NCBI GenBank assembly: GCA_009780015.1
Contig: WRAW01000017.1
Coordinates: 1 to 38,124, forward strand
Length of the DNA: 38,124 nucleotides
Reading direction: 5' to 3'
From: Defluviitaleaceae bacterium
GTDB taxonomy: Bacteria; Bacillota; Clostridia; Lachnospirales; WRAA01
Positions 23,895 to 31,216 of this stretch are shown in pieces (the first letter of the stretch is position 1; each line of letters starts with the position of its first letter). A program made the position numbers and the translations under genes. The notes under the pieces were generated by a model. The model was not told the DNA's origin, ran no database searches, and was given only the letters and a program-made list of their open reading frames with translations.

Positions 23895-24311
23895 TTACTT
23901 GCGGAATGTCCAGTATTTGTGGCCTATGAAGCTTACGATTACGCCGATAGCGACAGCCGGAAGCCCCGCCAGCTCCGGGGCTATGCCGAAAACATTTACG
24001 CACACTGAAATGACCGCAATGTTGACAAAGTATTGTACAACATATACGGTCACAAATCTGATTGTTTCGCCTAGCTGTTTGCCGTCGGCTTTCCTGCCGG
24101 ATCGGAAGGTGAATATCTTGTTCAGGACGTAGCTGTTAATAATTCCGACGGCAGTTCCAACCGTTACGGCTATGACGTATGAGAACCCGATCCTAAGCAT
24201 CGCCAGGTATATGATGTAAAATATTAGCGTATTGGAAACGCCAACAAGCGAGAACCTGATAAACTGGTTTAAGCCGGTGAGCTCGATAAGCCTTCGTATA
24301 GCGCTGCGCAT
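23895..24311 (-). CDS. GtrA family membrane protein
   Basis: A 138-residue protein with four hydrophobic helices, matching the GtrA family (FIRFSLVGVSNTLIFYIIY, GTAVGIINSYVLNKIFTFR, IVSFIGHKYWTF). Family members are thought to move undecaprenyl-linked sugars across the membrane or assist wall polysaccharide modification. The start has AAGAGGTCTAAT in front. No glycosyltransferase gene is next to it; it stands alone between two repeats. Confidence 0.9.
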   Translation of the reverse strand: MRSAIRRLIELTGLNQFIRFSLVGVSNTLIFYIIYLAMLRIGFSYVIAVTVGTAVGIINSYVLNKIFTFRSGRKADGKQLGETIRFVTVYVVQYFVNIAVISVCVNVFGIAPELAGLPAVAIGVIVSFIGHKYWTFRK

Positions 24312-24346
24312 ATTAGACCTCTTAGGAAATTAGTCAACGCCGCCTT

Positions 24347-24564
24347 AGGGAGTGTTTTCAAACCCCATTTGGGCGTAATTTTGGTCAATTTTCCGCTGGG
24401 CGTTGTCAGCGCCTCCTCTTGCGCTGGCGCTCCAGATGCTAAACGTGTGCCACTGGCACACAGCATCCTAGCAGAATCATGTCATTATGCGTCGTCGGCG
24501 CTTCCTAGCCCAGCGAAAAATTGCCTCAAAATTTCACCCAAAGCGGGTTTGAAAACACACCCTA
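24347..24564. repeat. MITE-like element, family R4 (TIR AGGGAGTGTTTTCAAACCC)
   Basis: About 218 bp bounded by AGGGAGTGTTTTCAAACCCC and its inverted version ending GGGTTTGAAAACACACCCT. The centre holds the GCTGGCGCTCCAGATGCTAA / GTGTGCCACTGGCACACAGC cassette that is also in the R1 repeats at 23615 and 25606. The stretch from 24566 to 24694 contains another GTACCACTGCGGGTAC hairpin and a CGCGGT..ACCGCG stem, possibly a further partial element, and no gene. Confidence 0.8.
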
Positions 24565-24694
24565 GCTGTTTTTTTCCGCAATGCGGCGCCACTCCTTACT
24601 TGTGTACCACTGCGGGTACGCGGTGTTCGTCACTTCTTGCTTTGTGACAAAAAACCGCGCAAATCCGGCATTGCCAAATTTCCGAAGAGGTCTG

Positions 24695-25177
24695 TTATTT
24701 CCTGAGGAATGAACTTATCTTGTCGGCGAGCTTGGTCAGAACTTCCTGTTCGAGTTCGCCAAAGCGCGAGAATTCGGGGCTATCAATGTCCAGTACGCCG
24801 TAGACCTGGCCGTGCTGGTATACCGGCAGTACGATCTCGGAGTTGCTGGCGCTGTCACATGCTATGTGCCCCTCGAATTGATGTACGTCGTCCACCACTA
24901 CGACTTCGCGCCGCGCCGCCGCCGTACCGCACACTCCGCTGCCGACCTTGATGCGCACGCACGCCGGCTTGCCCTGAAACGGGCCCAGTACCAGTTCGCC
25001 GTCCTTCATTATATAGAAGCCGACCCAGTTGAGCCTGTCCATGTACATATTTATAACCGCGCCGATGTTGGCGAGGTTTGCGCAGACGTCATTTTCATCC
25101 GCCAGCATGTCGGAGACTACGGACAGCATTATGTCGTAGCCTTCGCGGCCGCTTACGGCTTGCCTGTGTTCAAACAT
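24695..25177 (-). CDS. msrC: free methionine-(R)-sulfoxide reductase (GAF domain)
   Basis: Repairs oxidised free methionine (R form); a single GAF domain of 160 residues. Three cysteines, Cys73 (PACVRI), Cys83 (GVCGTA) and Cys107 (HIACDSASNSEI), have the same spacing, 10 and 24 residues, as the catalytic and resolving cysteines of the Escherichia coli enzyme. GPFQGK and VLDIDSP are also family marks. The first 25 bp overlap the end of the upstream zinc-finger-like gene, so the two are probably co-translated. It fits the oxidative defence theme of the window. Confidence 0.92.
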   Translation of the reverse strand: MFEHRQAVSGREGYDIMLSVVSDMLADENDVCANLANIGAVINMYMDRLNWVGFYIMKDGELVLGPFQGKPACVRIKVGSGVCGTAAARREVVVVDDVHQFEGHIACDSASNSEIVLPVYQHGQVYGVLDIDSPEFSRFGELEQEVLTKLADKISSFLRK

Positions 25178-25431
25178 AGCTGATTCTCCCTGTCTCCGTC
25201 TAAGTTTGGAGCTATCATCAGAGTTTGTAAAAATTTGTTATAACACGCGGAGCACAGGTCTATCGAGTGAAGCTCTCCGTCAAAAGGGGAGCCGTAATGC
25301 CACACTTTTTCGATAGAAATATGATTGTCGACGTAGGGGTGGCTGGTGATGTCGATGTCACACGCGCACATATTGCAGACTATTAGTTTTATTTCGGTCG
25401 CTTCCACGATTACGTTTCCATGTTTTTTCAT
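25153..25431 (-). CDS. small protein with two CxxC pairs (zinc-ribbon-like)
   Basis: Ninety-two residues with cysteine pairs at 19/22 (VCNMC, plus Cys24) and about 60/63 (LCSACYNKF), consistent with one zinc site. No family is recognised with confidence. The ATG has GGGGAGATCGGC before it. It overlaps the methionine sulfoxide reductase gene downstream by 25 bp. A role as a redox-sensing or structural zinc protein is possible but is inference. Confidence 0.7.
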   Translation of the reverse strand: MKKHGNVIVEATEIKLIVCNMCACDIDITSHPYVDNHISIEKVWHYGSPFDGELHSIDLCSACYNKFLQTLMIAPNLDGDRENQLCLNTGKP

Positions 25432-25544
25432 GCCGATCTCCCCCTCACACTGTTTTTCGCTCTACTACGTAGTTTAACACAGACGACTCTGTTTGTACAT
25501 AGGTAATATTTGATTCGGTAAGTTTACAGTCCAAAAAAATTTGT

Positions 25545-25573
25545 TTGCGGTGAACCTGGAAATATGTTATAAT
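25545..25573 (+). promoter_or_regulatory. promoter separated from its gene by a repeat
   Basis: TTGCGG 25545-25550, 17 bp spacer, TATAAT 25568-25573. The nearest downstream gene on this strand is the rubredoxin-like gene at 25996, with the 350-bp R1 repeat between them. Confidence 0.6.
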
Positions 25574-25605
25574 ATGTCATTGAAAGTTAATAATACAGGC
25601 ATATA

Positions 25606-25955
25606 AGAACCTGTGTTCAATACCGCTTAACGCCGTCTGGAAGGTCAAACTCTACCCCACGAATCCAAAATCGGGCTTCGTGGGGACCCCGATTTTCCGC
25701 CACAGTCCACCCCATAAAGCCAAAACCGGGCTTTATGGGGACCCCGAGTCGTCAGTCGCTCCGCCTACGCTGGCGCTTCGGATGCTAAACGTGTGCCAAC
25801 CGGCACACAGCATCCTTGCGTACCGCTATAGGTACGCTCAGTCCACCCCACAAAGCCAAAACCGGGCTTTGCGGGGGCCCCGGGCGTCGCTCCTTCCTAG
25901 ATTGGCGAAAAATCGCCACTTCCAGCCGACATTTCGGGTATTGAACACAGGTTCT
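25606..25955. repeat. MITE-like repeat, family R1 (350 bp, longest copy)
   Basis: Ends AGAACCTGTGTTCAATACC and GGTATTGAACACAGGTTCT. It lies in the opposite orientation to the copy at 23615. The interior has three copies of the CCACCCCA..AAGCC / GGGCTT..TGGGG hairpin cassette (about 25650-25690, 25704-25745, 25844-25885), the GCTTCGGATGCTAAACGTGT cassette, and a GCGTACC..GGTACGC hairpin. Open frames that run through it are repeat sequence, not genes. Confidence 0.9.
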
Positions 25956-25995
25956 AAAATCAAACAAAAAACTATTTCAAAGGAGAGACGCTTAT

Positions 25996-26130
25996 ATGAA
26001 AAAATGGATTTGCATACCGTGCGGATATGTTTTTGAAGGAGAGAATCCGCCCGACAGGTGCTCTGTATGCGGCGTAGGATCGGAAGAGTTTGAGGAAATT
26101 GACGGTGAATACACCCTGCCTCCTTATTAG
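25996..26130 (+). CDS. small rubredoxin-like protein
   Basis: Forty-four residues: [19 protein letters not shown], then [16 protein letters not shown] and a short tail. The pairs CIPC (Cys6, Cys9) and CSVC (Cys22, Cys25) with [10 protein letters not shown] match the rubredoxin-like iron-binding fold also found at the C-terminus of rubrerythrins. It is shorter than classical rubredoxin (about 52 residues). It could pass electrons to the flavodiiron protein at 1044 or a rubrerythrin. AAAGGAGAG precedes the ATG by a good distance. Its probable promoter lies 420 bp upstream beyond a repeat. Confidence 0.85.
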   Translation: MKKWICIPCGYVFEGENPPDRCSVCGVGSEEFEEIDGEYTLPPY

Positions 26131-26192
26131 AACGTAGAATAGGTTGAAAAGAGTGCATATCCGCGCTCTGACGGCATATGCCCATTACTCAA

Positions 26193-26272
26193 TTGACAAA
26201 AATATTTTTCTGTGTTATGGTTGTTCTAGTGTATGAGCGTACGATAGCGATTTTGGTCGAAACGCGTACGAT
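26193..26272 (+). promoter_or_regulatory. promoter of the hemerythrin gene with direct repeats
   Basis: TTGACA 26193-26198, 17 bp spacer, TATGGT 26216-26221. Two copies of GCGTACGAT occur at 26237-26245 and 26264-26272, 27 bp apart in the leader; they may bind a regulator. Confidence 0.6.
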
Positions 26273-26283
26273 CAGGAAGGGGA

Positions 26284-26724
26284 ATGAAGATGTGGGACAG
26301 CGGAGGGGTTATGTGGAAGGACAGCTATGCTCTTGGGGTAGAACTAATAGATAACCAGCATAAAGAGCTGTTCTTTAACGTCACGGAAAGTTTTGTTCTG
26401 TCTATTCACTCACCCGGAGCGTACATGAATAGACAGTATTGCATTAATTTAATTAACTTTTTAAAAGGCTATGCGGTGCGGCATTTTAAAGATGAAGAGG
26501 ATTACCAGGTTTCCATCGGCTATCCTGGTTTTAATGCTCATCGGGAGCAGCATGAATGCTTGAAGCATGACTTGGCTAAATACGAAAAACGATTGGTTGA
26601 CTCAAATTTCACCTTACCCTCTATGAAAATATTTTTAGGTTTTGTGCTACACTGGCTTATGCATCATGTGGCCGAGGAAGACAGCAAGATATACAAACCG
26701 GCTTCTATGGCGGCCGCCCAATAA
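26284..26724 (+). CDS. bacteriohemerythrin
   Basis: Diiron O2-binding protein of 146 residues. The ligand pattern is complete: His in DNQHKELF, His and Glu in HFKDEED, His..His in HREQHECL and HWLMHHVAEED. Such proteins sense, store or deliver oxygen in anaerobes and often occur near chemotaxis or redox genes. ATG 26284 follows CAGGAAGGGGA; ATG 26290 is also in frame. It has its own promoter. Single-domain form with no signalling domain attached. Confidence 0.92.
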   Translation: MKMWDSGGVMWKDSYALGVELIDNQHKELFFNVTESFVLSIHSPGAYMNRQYCINLINFLKGYAVRHFKDEEDYQVSIGYPGFNAHREQHECLKHDLAKYEKRLVDSNFTLPSMKIFLGFVLHWLMHHVAEEDSKIYKPASMAAAQ

Positions 26725-26781
26725 GATAGATTTCAGTATTGTCCGCGGCGCAATTTGAAAGAATGCGGGTTCTTAAATTTG

Positions 26782-26810
26782 TTGACAAACGCGCGGCTCT
26801 CATGTATACT
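26782..26810 (+). promoter_or_regulatory. promoter of ffh
   Basis: TTGACA 26782-26787, 17 bp spacer, TATACT 26805-26810, 49 bp before the ATG at 26860. Confidence 0.8.
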
Positions 26811-26859
26811 CTAACATTATCGAGCGTCGGGCGGCAGTAGCCTGCCCCTGGAGGCCGCC

Positions 26860-28221
26860 ATGGCATTTGAAAACCTTTCCCAAAAGCTGCAAGACGTCTT
26901 CAAGCAACTGAGAGGCAAGGGCGTTCTTAATGAAAAGGACGTCAAGTCTGCTATGCGCGAAGTCCGGCTTGCCTTGCTTGAGGCCGACGTCAACTTCAAG
27001 GTTGTGAAGGACTTTGTGGAGCGCGTCAGCCAGAAAGCCGTCGGCGAAAATATCCTTTCGGGGATAAACGCCGGTCAGCAGGTCGTAAAGATCGTGCACG
27101 AGGAATTGATAGAGCTTCTTGGGGGAACGGGCAGCAAGCTTACGTTTTCGCCCAGGCCGCCTACGGTTTACATGATGGTGGGGCTGCAAGGCGCGGGCAA
27201 GACCACGGCCTGCGGCAAGCTGGCCGGGCAGATGCGAAAGCAGGGCAAGAAGCCGCTGTTGGTCGCGTGCGACGTTTATCGCCCGGCGGCCGTGAAGCAG
27301 TTGCAGATACTTGGGTCTAACTTCAATATTCCCGTGTTTTCGATAGAGGGCTCGACCGATCCCGTCAGGATCGCGAAGGAGTCACTGGCGTATGCCGTCG
27401 AGAATTCCCATGACCTGGTGATTCTTGATACGGCCGGGCGCCTGCACATCAACGAAGAGCTCATGAACGAGCTTGTGAACGTCAAGAAGGTCGTATCGCC
27501 GCAGGAAATACTGCTGGTGGTGGACGCCATGACCGGACAGGACGCCGTAAACGTGGCTCAGAGCTTTGGCGAACAGCTTGGCATCGACGGAATAATCATA
27601 ACCAAGCTGGACGGCGACACACGCGGCGGAGCCGCGCTTTCCGTGCGGGCCGTGACGGGTAAGCCCGTCAAGTATGTGGGGCTGGGCGAAAAGCTTGAGG
27701 ACATGGGGCCGTTTCACCCGGAGCGTATGGCTTCGCGTATCCTTGGTATGGGCGACGTGCTGTCGCTTATCGAGAAAGCGCAGGACGCCATTGACGAGAA
27801 GGCCGCGCTTGATCTTGAAAAGAAGATGCGCGCCGGCGACTTCACCCTTGACGACTTCCTTAGTCAGATGCAGCAGATAAAGAAAATGGGGCCGCTCAAG
27901 GATATCCTGGGCATGATCCCGGGGATGACGCCACAAGCGCTTGGCGGCGCGGAAATCGACGACAAGGCCATGGCTCATGTGGAGGCGATAGTCCTATCGA
28001 TGACGCCCAAGGAACGCGCCAATCCCGCCATCCTGAACGGTTCGCGCAAGAAACGCGTGGCGACGGGTTCGGGCCGCTCGATCCAGGAGGTCAACCGCCT
28101 GCTAAAGCAGTTCGAGGAAATGAAGAAGATGATGAAGCATTTTACGGACATGTCCAAGGGCAAGAAGGGCATGGGCGGCGCGCTGGGCAAGCTTGGCAAT
28201 CTTGGATTGCCGTTTCGTTAG
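26860..28221 (+). CDS. ffh: signal recognition particle protein Ffh
   Basis: GTPase subunit of the signal recognition particle, which binds 4.5S/6S RNA and signal peptides and brings nascent membrane proteins to FtsY. The 453-residue product has an N domain (about 1-95), a G domain with GLQGAGKTT, DTAGRL and TKLDGDTRGGAALS, and an M domain (about 295 to the end) with Met-rich helices including RIQEVNRLLKQFEEMKKMMK-type RNA-binding segments (here SIQEVNRLL). The ATG follows CTGGAGG. It has its own promoter and leads into the rpsP group; the ylxM gene often found upstream is absent. Confidence 0.97.
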   Translation: MAFENLSQKLQDVFKQLRGKGVLNEKDVKSAMREVRLALLEADVNFKVVKDFVERVSQKAVGENILSGINAGQQVVKIVHEELIELLGGTGSKLTFSPRPPTVYMMVGLQGAGKTTACGKLAGQMRKQGKKPLLVACDVYRPAAVKQLQILGSNFNIPVFSIEGSTDPVRIAKESLAYAVENSHDLVILDTAGRLHINEELMNELVNVKKVVSPQEILLVVDAMTGQDAVNVAQSFGEQLGIDGIIITKLDGDTRGGAALSVRAVTGKPVKYVGLGEKLEDMGPFHPERMASRILGMGDVLSLIEKAQDAIDEKAALDLEKKMRAGDFTLDDFLSQMQQIKKMGPLKDILGMIPGMTPQALGGAEIDDKAMAHVEAIVLSMTPKERANPAILNGSRKKRVATGSGRSIQEVNRLLKQFEEMKKMMKHFTDMSKGKKGMGGALGKLGNLGLPFR

Positions 28222-28270
28222 ATATTAGACACCCAACATCATAATAACATATAATTTAGGAGATGAAACA

Positions 28271-28516
28271 ATGGTAAAGATCAGACTCAAGAGAATGGGC
28301 GCGAAAAAGAAGCCCTTTTACAGAATTGTAGTGGCCGACGCCCGCACTCCGCGCGACGGCAAGGCAATCGCGCAGCTTGGGTATTACGACCCCATGCGTG
28401 AGCCAAGCGTCGTGAAGGTAGACGTGGATCAGGCTAAGCAGTGGATCAAGAACGGAGCCCAGCCTACGGACAAGGTACGCGCGCTGCTGACAAAGGCCGG
28501 AGCTTTCGCCGAGTAA
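28271..28516 (+). CDS. rpsP: 30S ribosomal protein S16
   Basis: Eighty-one residues beginning [20 protein letters not shown], the hallmark of S16. TTAGGAGATGAAACA lies before the ATG. It is the first gene of the classical rpsP-khpA-rimM-trmD order and follows ffh by 49 bp. Confidence 0.97.
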   Translation: MVKIRLKRMGAKKKPFYRIVVADARTPRDGKAIAQLGYYDPMREPSVVKVDVDQAKQWIKNGAQPTDKVRALLTKAGAFAE

Positions 28517-28538
28517 ACTTGGATTGGAAGGGATACTC

Positions 28539-28766
28539 ATGAAGGAATTGCTGGAAATTATCGCAAAGAACTTGGTTGACAATCCCGAGCAGGTTAAGGT
28601 AACGCAGACCGGCGATTCGGGTACTATCACGCTTGAGCTACATGTGGCTCAAGAAGACATGGGCAAGGTTATCGGCAAGCAGGGCAAGATCGCCAAGGCT
28701 ATCAGAAATGTGGTAAAGGCATCCGCAATTCACAATAACAAGCGTGTTGTTGTGGAGATTCAATAA
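28539..28766 (+). CDS. khpA: KH-domain RNA-binding protein KhpA
   Basis: Seventy-five residues consisting of one KH domain with the GxxG loop in KVIGKQGKIAKAIR. KhpA works with KhpB (Jag) in RNA binding and cell elongation in other Gram-positive bacteria. The start is ATG 28539 after GGAAGGG; an upstream in-frame start is unlikely. It sits 22 bp after rpsP. Confidence 0.93.
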   Translation: MKELLEIIAKNLVDNPEQVKVTQTGDSGTITLELHVAQEDMGKVIGKQGKIAKAIRNVVKASAIHNNKRVVVEIQ

Positions 28767-28782
28767 GGTCTAATAATCACAC

Positions 28783-28806
28783 AATCCGACGGCTGTCGGA
28801 TTTTTG
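28783..28806 (+). terminator. terminator or attenuator between khpA and rimM
   Basis: Stem AATCCGAC/GTCGGATT, loop GGCT, then TTTG. It may reduce transcription of rimM-trmD relative to rpsP-khpA. Confidence 0.75.
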
Positions 28807-28830
28807 TTTGAAGATACGAAAGGACGCGGC

Positions 28831-29343
28831 ATGAACGACTATTTCCGAATCGGCGTAATCGCGAATACGCACGCTCTCAAGGGTGAGCTTAGAGTGCTGC
28901 CGACTACCGACGACCCCGGCAGGTTCGACGGTATGTCCGGCATTACGGTAATACGCGGCGATGTATCTAAATCAACAACCTACGAGATTGAGCGAGTCTG
29001 GCACAACAAGGGTATGGTTATCCTGAAATTGCTGGGGATCGACGACATAGACGCCGCCGCGAGGCTGAAGGGCGGCGAGATAATTGTATCGCGCGAGGAC
29101 GCCCTGACGCTGGAGGAAGGCGAATATTACTGGTCAGATTTGTTGGGTCTGCGGGTTGTGACCGACGAGGGCGAGGAGCTTGGCCATATCGCCGATATCC
29201 TTGATACGGGGGCCAACCATGTGTACAGCGTATCGCGTGAAGGGGACAAGCCGATCCTGATTCCCGCCATAAAGCAGTGCATACTTGACGTGGACATTGA
29301 CGGCGGCGTAATGACAGTCCATCTGTTGAAGGGGCTGAGGTAA
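28831..29343 (+). CDS. rimM: 16S rRNA processing protein RimM
   Basis: Ribosome maturation factor that binds S19 in the 30S head; 170 residues. It has the N-terminal RimM beta barrel ([26 protein letters not shown]) and a C-terminal PRC-barrel ([20 protein letters not shown]). The start is ATG 28831 after GAAAGGACGCGGC. The stop overlaps the trmD start by one base (TAATG). Confidence 0.95.
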   Translation: MNDYFRIGVIANTHALKGELRVLPTTDDPGRFDGMSGITVIRGDVSKSTTYEIERVWHNKGMVILKLLGIDDIDAAARLKGGEIIVSREDALTLEEGEYYWSDLLGLRVVTDEGEELGHIADILDTGANHVYSVSREGDKPILIPAIKQCILDVDIDGGVMTVHLLKGLR

Positions 29344-30023
29344 TGCGTTTTTCCGTGCTGACGCTCTTTCCAGATATGGTGTATGCATCGGCAGGTTATA
29401 GCATATTCAAGCGGGGGCTTGACCAGGGGTTTGTTCAGCTTGATTGTATCGATATTCGTGATTTTTCCGCGAACAAGCACAGACAGGTTGACGACTATTC
29501 ATACGGCGGCGGCTTTGGTATGGTGATGAAGGCACAACCCATTTATGACGCGTATCAACATGCGCTTGAAAGGCTTGGCTGTGCGGCGAGTCCGCGCGTA
29601 GTGTTTCTGACGCCTGCCGGAAGGCCTCTGACGCAGGAATTGGTCGCTGAGTTTGCGCGCGAGGACGCGCTTATCTTGTTGTGCGGCCATTACGAGGGTG
29701 TTGACGAACGCGTTGTCGAAGAGATCGTCACCGACGAGGTTTCGATAGGCGACTATGTACTGACCGGGGGCGAGCTTGCCGCGCTGGTGCTCATGGACGC
29801 CGTTGCGCGCCTTGTTCCGGGAGTGCTTGGCAAGGAGGGCTCATTTGCCGAGGAAAGCTTCACCGCCGGACTGCTGGAGTATCCCCAATACACCCGACCC
29901 GCGGAAGTTCTTGGCCGCGCGGTTCCCGACGTGCTTCTGTCCGGCGACCACAAGGCCGTCGAAAAGTGGCGTCACGAGCAGTCGCTGCGGCGCACTAAGA
30001 CGCGTCGTCCCGATCTTCTCTGA
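29343..30023 (+). CDS. trmD: tRNA (guanine37-N1)-methyltransferase
   Basis: SPOUT-class enzyme that methylates G37 in tRNAs reading CNN codons; 226 residues. Motifs [29 protein letters not shown] and [18 protein letters not shown] (trefoil-knot SAM site) are all present. It overlaps rimM by one base. rplS, which often follows, is not in the window; instead the 3' end overlaps a convergent XRE regulator gene by 29 bp. Confidence 0.96.
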   Translation: MRFSVLTLFPDMVYASAGYSIFKRGLDQGFVQLDCIDIRDFSANKHRQVDDYSYGGGFGMVMKAQPIYDAYQHALERLGCAASPRVVFLTPAGRPLTQELVAEFAREDALILLCGHYEGVDERVVEEIVTDEVSIGDYVLTGGELAALVLMDAVARLVPGVLGKEGSFAEESFTAGLLEYPQYTRPAEVLGRAVPDVLLSGDHKAVEKWRHEQSLRRTKTRRPDLL

Positions 30024-30282
30024 TATCAAGATAGCCGCATTGCCGCAGAAATTCTACGCGCGGAATCTCCAGCGCGTCCGCGATTTTGAGCAGCGCGTCT
30101 ATCGAGGGGTTTACCGGCTTGTTGCTGCGGATATTCGTACCATCCATAAGTTTTTTCACATAAGAATGACTGACGCCCAGGATAGCGGCAAAGCCCCGTA
30201 AGCTTAATTGCCTGTCATGGGCTGTTTTTTTGAGCAATTCCCCCAGCTTGTTATCGTTTGCTATTGTACTCACCTCTTTCAT
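29995..30282 (-). CDS. XRE-family helix-turn-helix regulator
   Basis: Ninety-five residues from ATG 30282. The HTH is seen at about 14-70: [20 protein letters not shown], then [16 protein letters not shown], and [13 protein letters not shown]. The -10 box ends only nine bases before this ATG, so the message would be almost leaderless; an internal start behind AGAGGTGAG is the alternative. The gene runs into the end of trmD from the opposite strand. A second XRE gene is divergent at 30407, and palindromes lie between them, as in phage-like switch regions. Confidence 0.85.
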   Translation of the reverse strand: MKEVSTIANDNKLGELLKKTAHDRQLSLRGFAAILGVSHSYVKKLMDGTNIRSNKPVNPSIDALLKIADALEIPRVEFLRQCGYLDIREDRDDAS

Positions 30283-30287
30283 ATTAC

Positions 30288-30353
30288 ACAAATTATACAG
30301 AAATTTGTCAGATATGTCAATCGTCATACATTAAATTGTATTATAACACAATT
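30288..30353. promoter_or_regulatory. promoter of the - strand XRE gene with operator-like palindromes
   Basis: On the - strand: TTGACA (30320-30315), 17 bp spacer, TATAAT (30297-30292). ACAAATT(N7)AATTTGT at 30288-30308 covers the -10 box, and AATTGT(N8)ACAATT lies at 30334-30353. A TATAAT at 30384-30389 on the + strand may serve the divergent gene. Confidence 0.7.
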
Positions 30354-30406
30354 ATTTGGATAAAGGTTTAGTTGTAAAACGGTTATAATACTATTAGGTG
30401 ATTTTG

Positions 30407-30652
30407 ATGATATCTGATGTTAAAATGGGCATGAACCTAATTAGGTTAGGATTAAATGTTCAGTATTACCGCAAACTAAGAAACTTAACACAGGAAAAGC
30501 TTGCAGAAAAATCCGGGGTAGGCATAGTTTCTATAGCAAATTTAGAATCGTCAAACTATTATGCAAACCCTAAAATTTCGACAATTTTTAAGATAGCGGA
30601 GGCGCTGGACGTGTCTCCAAAGACTTTGTTTGAATTTCGAGACGATAATTAA
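30407..30652 (+). CDS. small XRE-family helix-turn-helix regulator
   Basis: Eighty-one residues that are almost entirely an HTH_3 domain: LGLNVQYYRKLRNLTQEKLA, EKSGVGIVSIANLE and STIFKIAEALDVSPKTLFEF. The start is ATG 30407 with AGGTG upstream; GTG 30398 is in frame. A strong terminator overlaps its stop codon. It is A+T-rich compared with the translation genes next to it, so the regulator pair may have been acquired. Confidence 0.88.
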   Translation: MISDVKMGMNLIRLGLNVQYYRKLRNLTQEKLAEKSGVGIVSIANLESSNYYANPKISTIFKIAEALDVSPKTLFEFRDDN

Positions 30653-30678
30653 AAGGGCTGCTTGGGCAGCCCTTTTAT
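30651..30678 (+). terminator. intrinsic terminator
   Basis: Stem AAAAGGGCTGC/GCAGCCCTTTT with loop TTGG, directly at the XRE gene stop. The symmetric A/T tails may also end the - strand gene at 30689. Confidence 0.92.
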
Positions 30679-30688
30679 TATGACCTTG

Positions 30689-31195
30689 TTATGGCGTTAC
30701 GACTCCGCTGACGACGTTGACCAGTTCTCCGCGGGTGGTTGAGTACGACAGCCCCATCACATCCCTGAAAAAGCTGAAAGGAACATACGCGACGCCGTTA
30801 ATGATGAGCGGCCGGCTTATTCCGCCGTAGCTGCATTCTGTTGTCAGTATGCTGCCGCCGATTTCATACATATTCAAGCCTATCCACAGCGTTACCGTGT
30901 CGTCCAGGGTTAGGGCGCGGGTTTCTTCGTGCCACCGCACTTCGTAGCCCAACGCCTCCGCTATTGGCCTGAGCGGAACCATGCGGCATACGTTGTCGTA
31001 GGGGCGCATCGCGGGGTGCGCGTCGATTTGTACGCCGTCCACCACTATCGGCCAGTCCAGCGCCTCGAAAACAAAGTCGGGGGGCAGGTCTGGAAGAGGC
31101 TCCGCCGGAGGCGGGGGCGACGCGGCCAAGACTGTGCCTGTCAGAGCCGCTGTAAGCAGTATGGCAGTAAGTAATGATGATAATGCTTTGTTCAT
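30689..31195 (-). CDS. secreted stalk-domain protein (copper amine oxidase N-terminal-like)
   Basis: A 168-residue exported protein: signal peptide MNKALSSLLTAILLTAALTGTVLA, a Pro-rich linker, then a domain with VPLRPIAEALGYEVRWHEETRALTL and PLIINGVAYVPFSFFRDVMG. These are the marks of the copper amine oxidase N-terminal-like (stalk) domain, common in cell-surface proteins of Clostridia. No catalytic domain is attached. The start has GGAGGATAGGAAA. Function unknown, probably envelope. Confidence 0.87.
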   Translation of the reverse strand: MNKALSSLLTAILLTAALTGTVLAASPPPPAEPLPDLPPDFVFEALDWPIVVDGVQIDAHPAMRPYDNVCRMVPLRPIAEALGYEVRWHEETRALTLDDTVTLWIGLNMYEIGGSILTTECSYGGISRPLIINGVAYVPFSFFRDVMGLSYSTTRGELVNVVSGVVTP

Positions 31196-31216
31196 TTTCC
31201 TATCCTCCTGTTCGCG

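Noticed and set aside
25680-26036. + strand open frame of 118 codons across the longest repeat
   Set aside because: Repeat-derived sequence; it overlaps the rubredoxin-like gene in another frame and has no ribosome binding site.
25838-26185. - strand open frame of 115 codons containing the peptide NTRNVGWKWRFFANLG
   Set aside because: It is mostly the R1 repeat read in reverse and overlaps the rubredoxin-like gene on the opposite strand.
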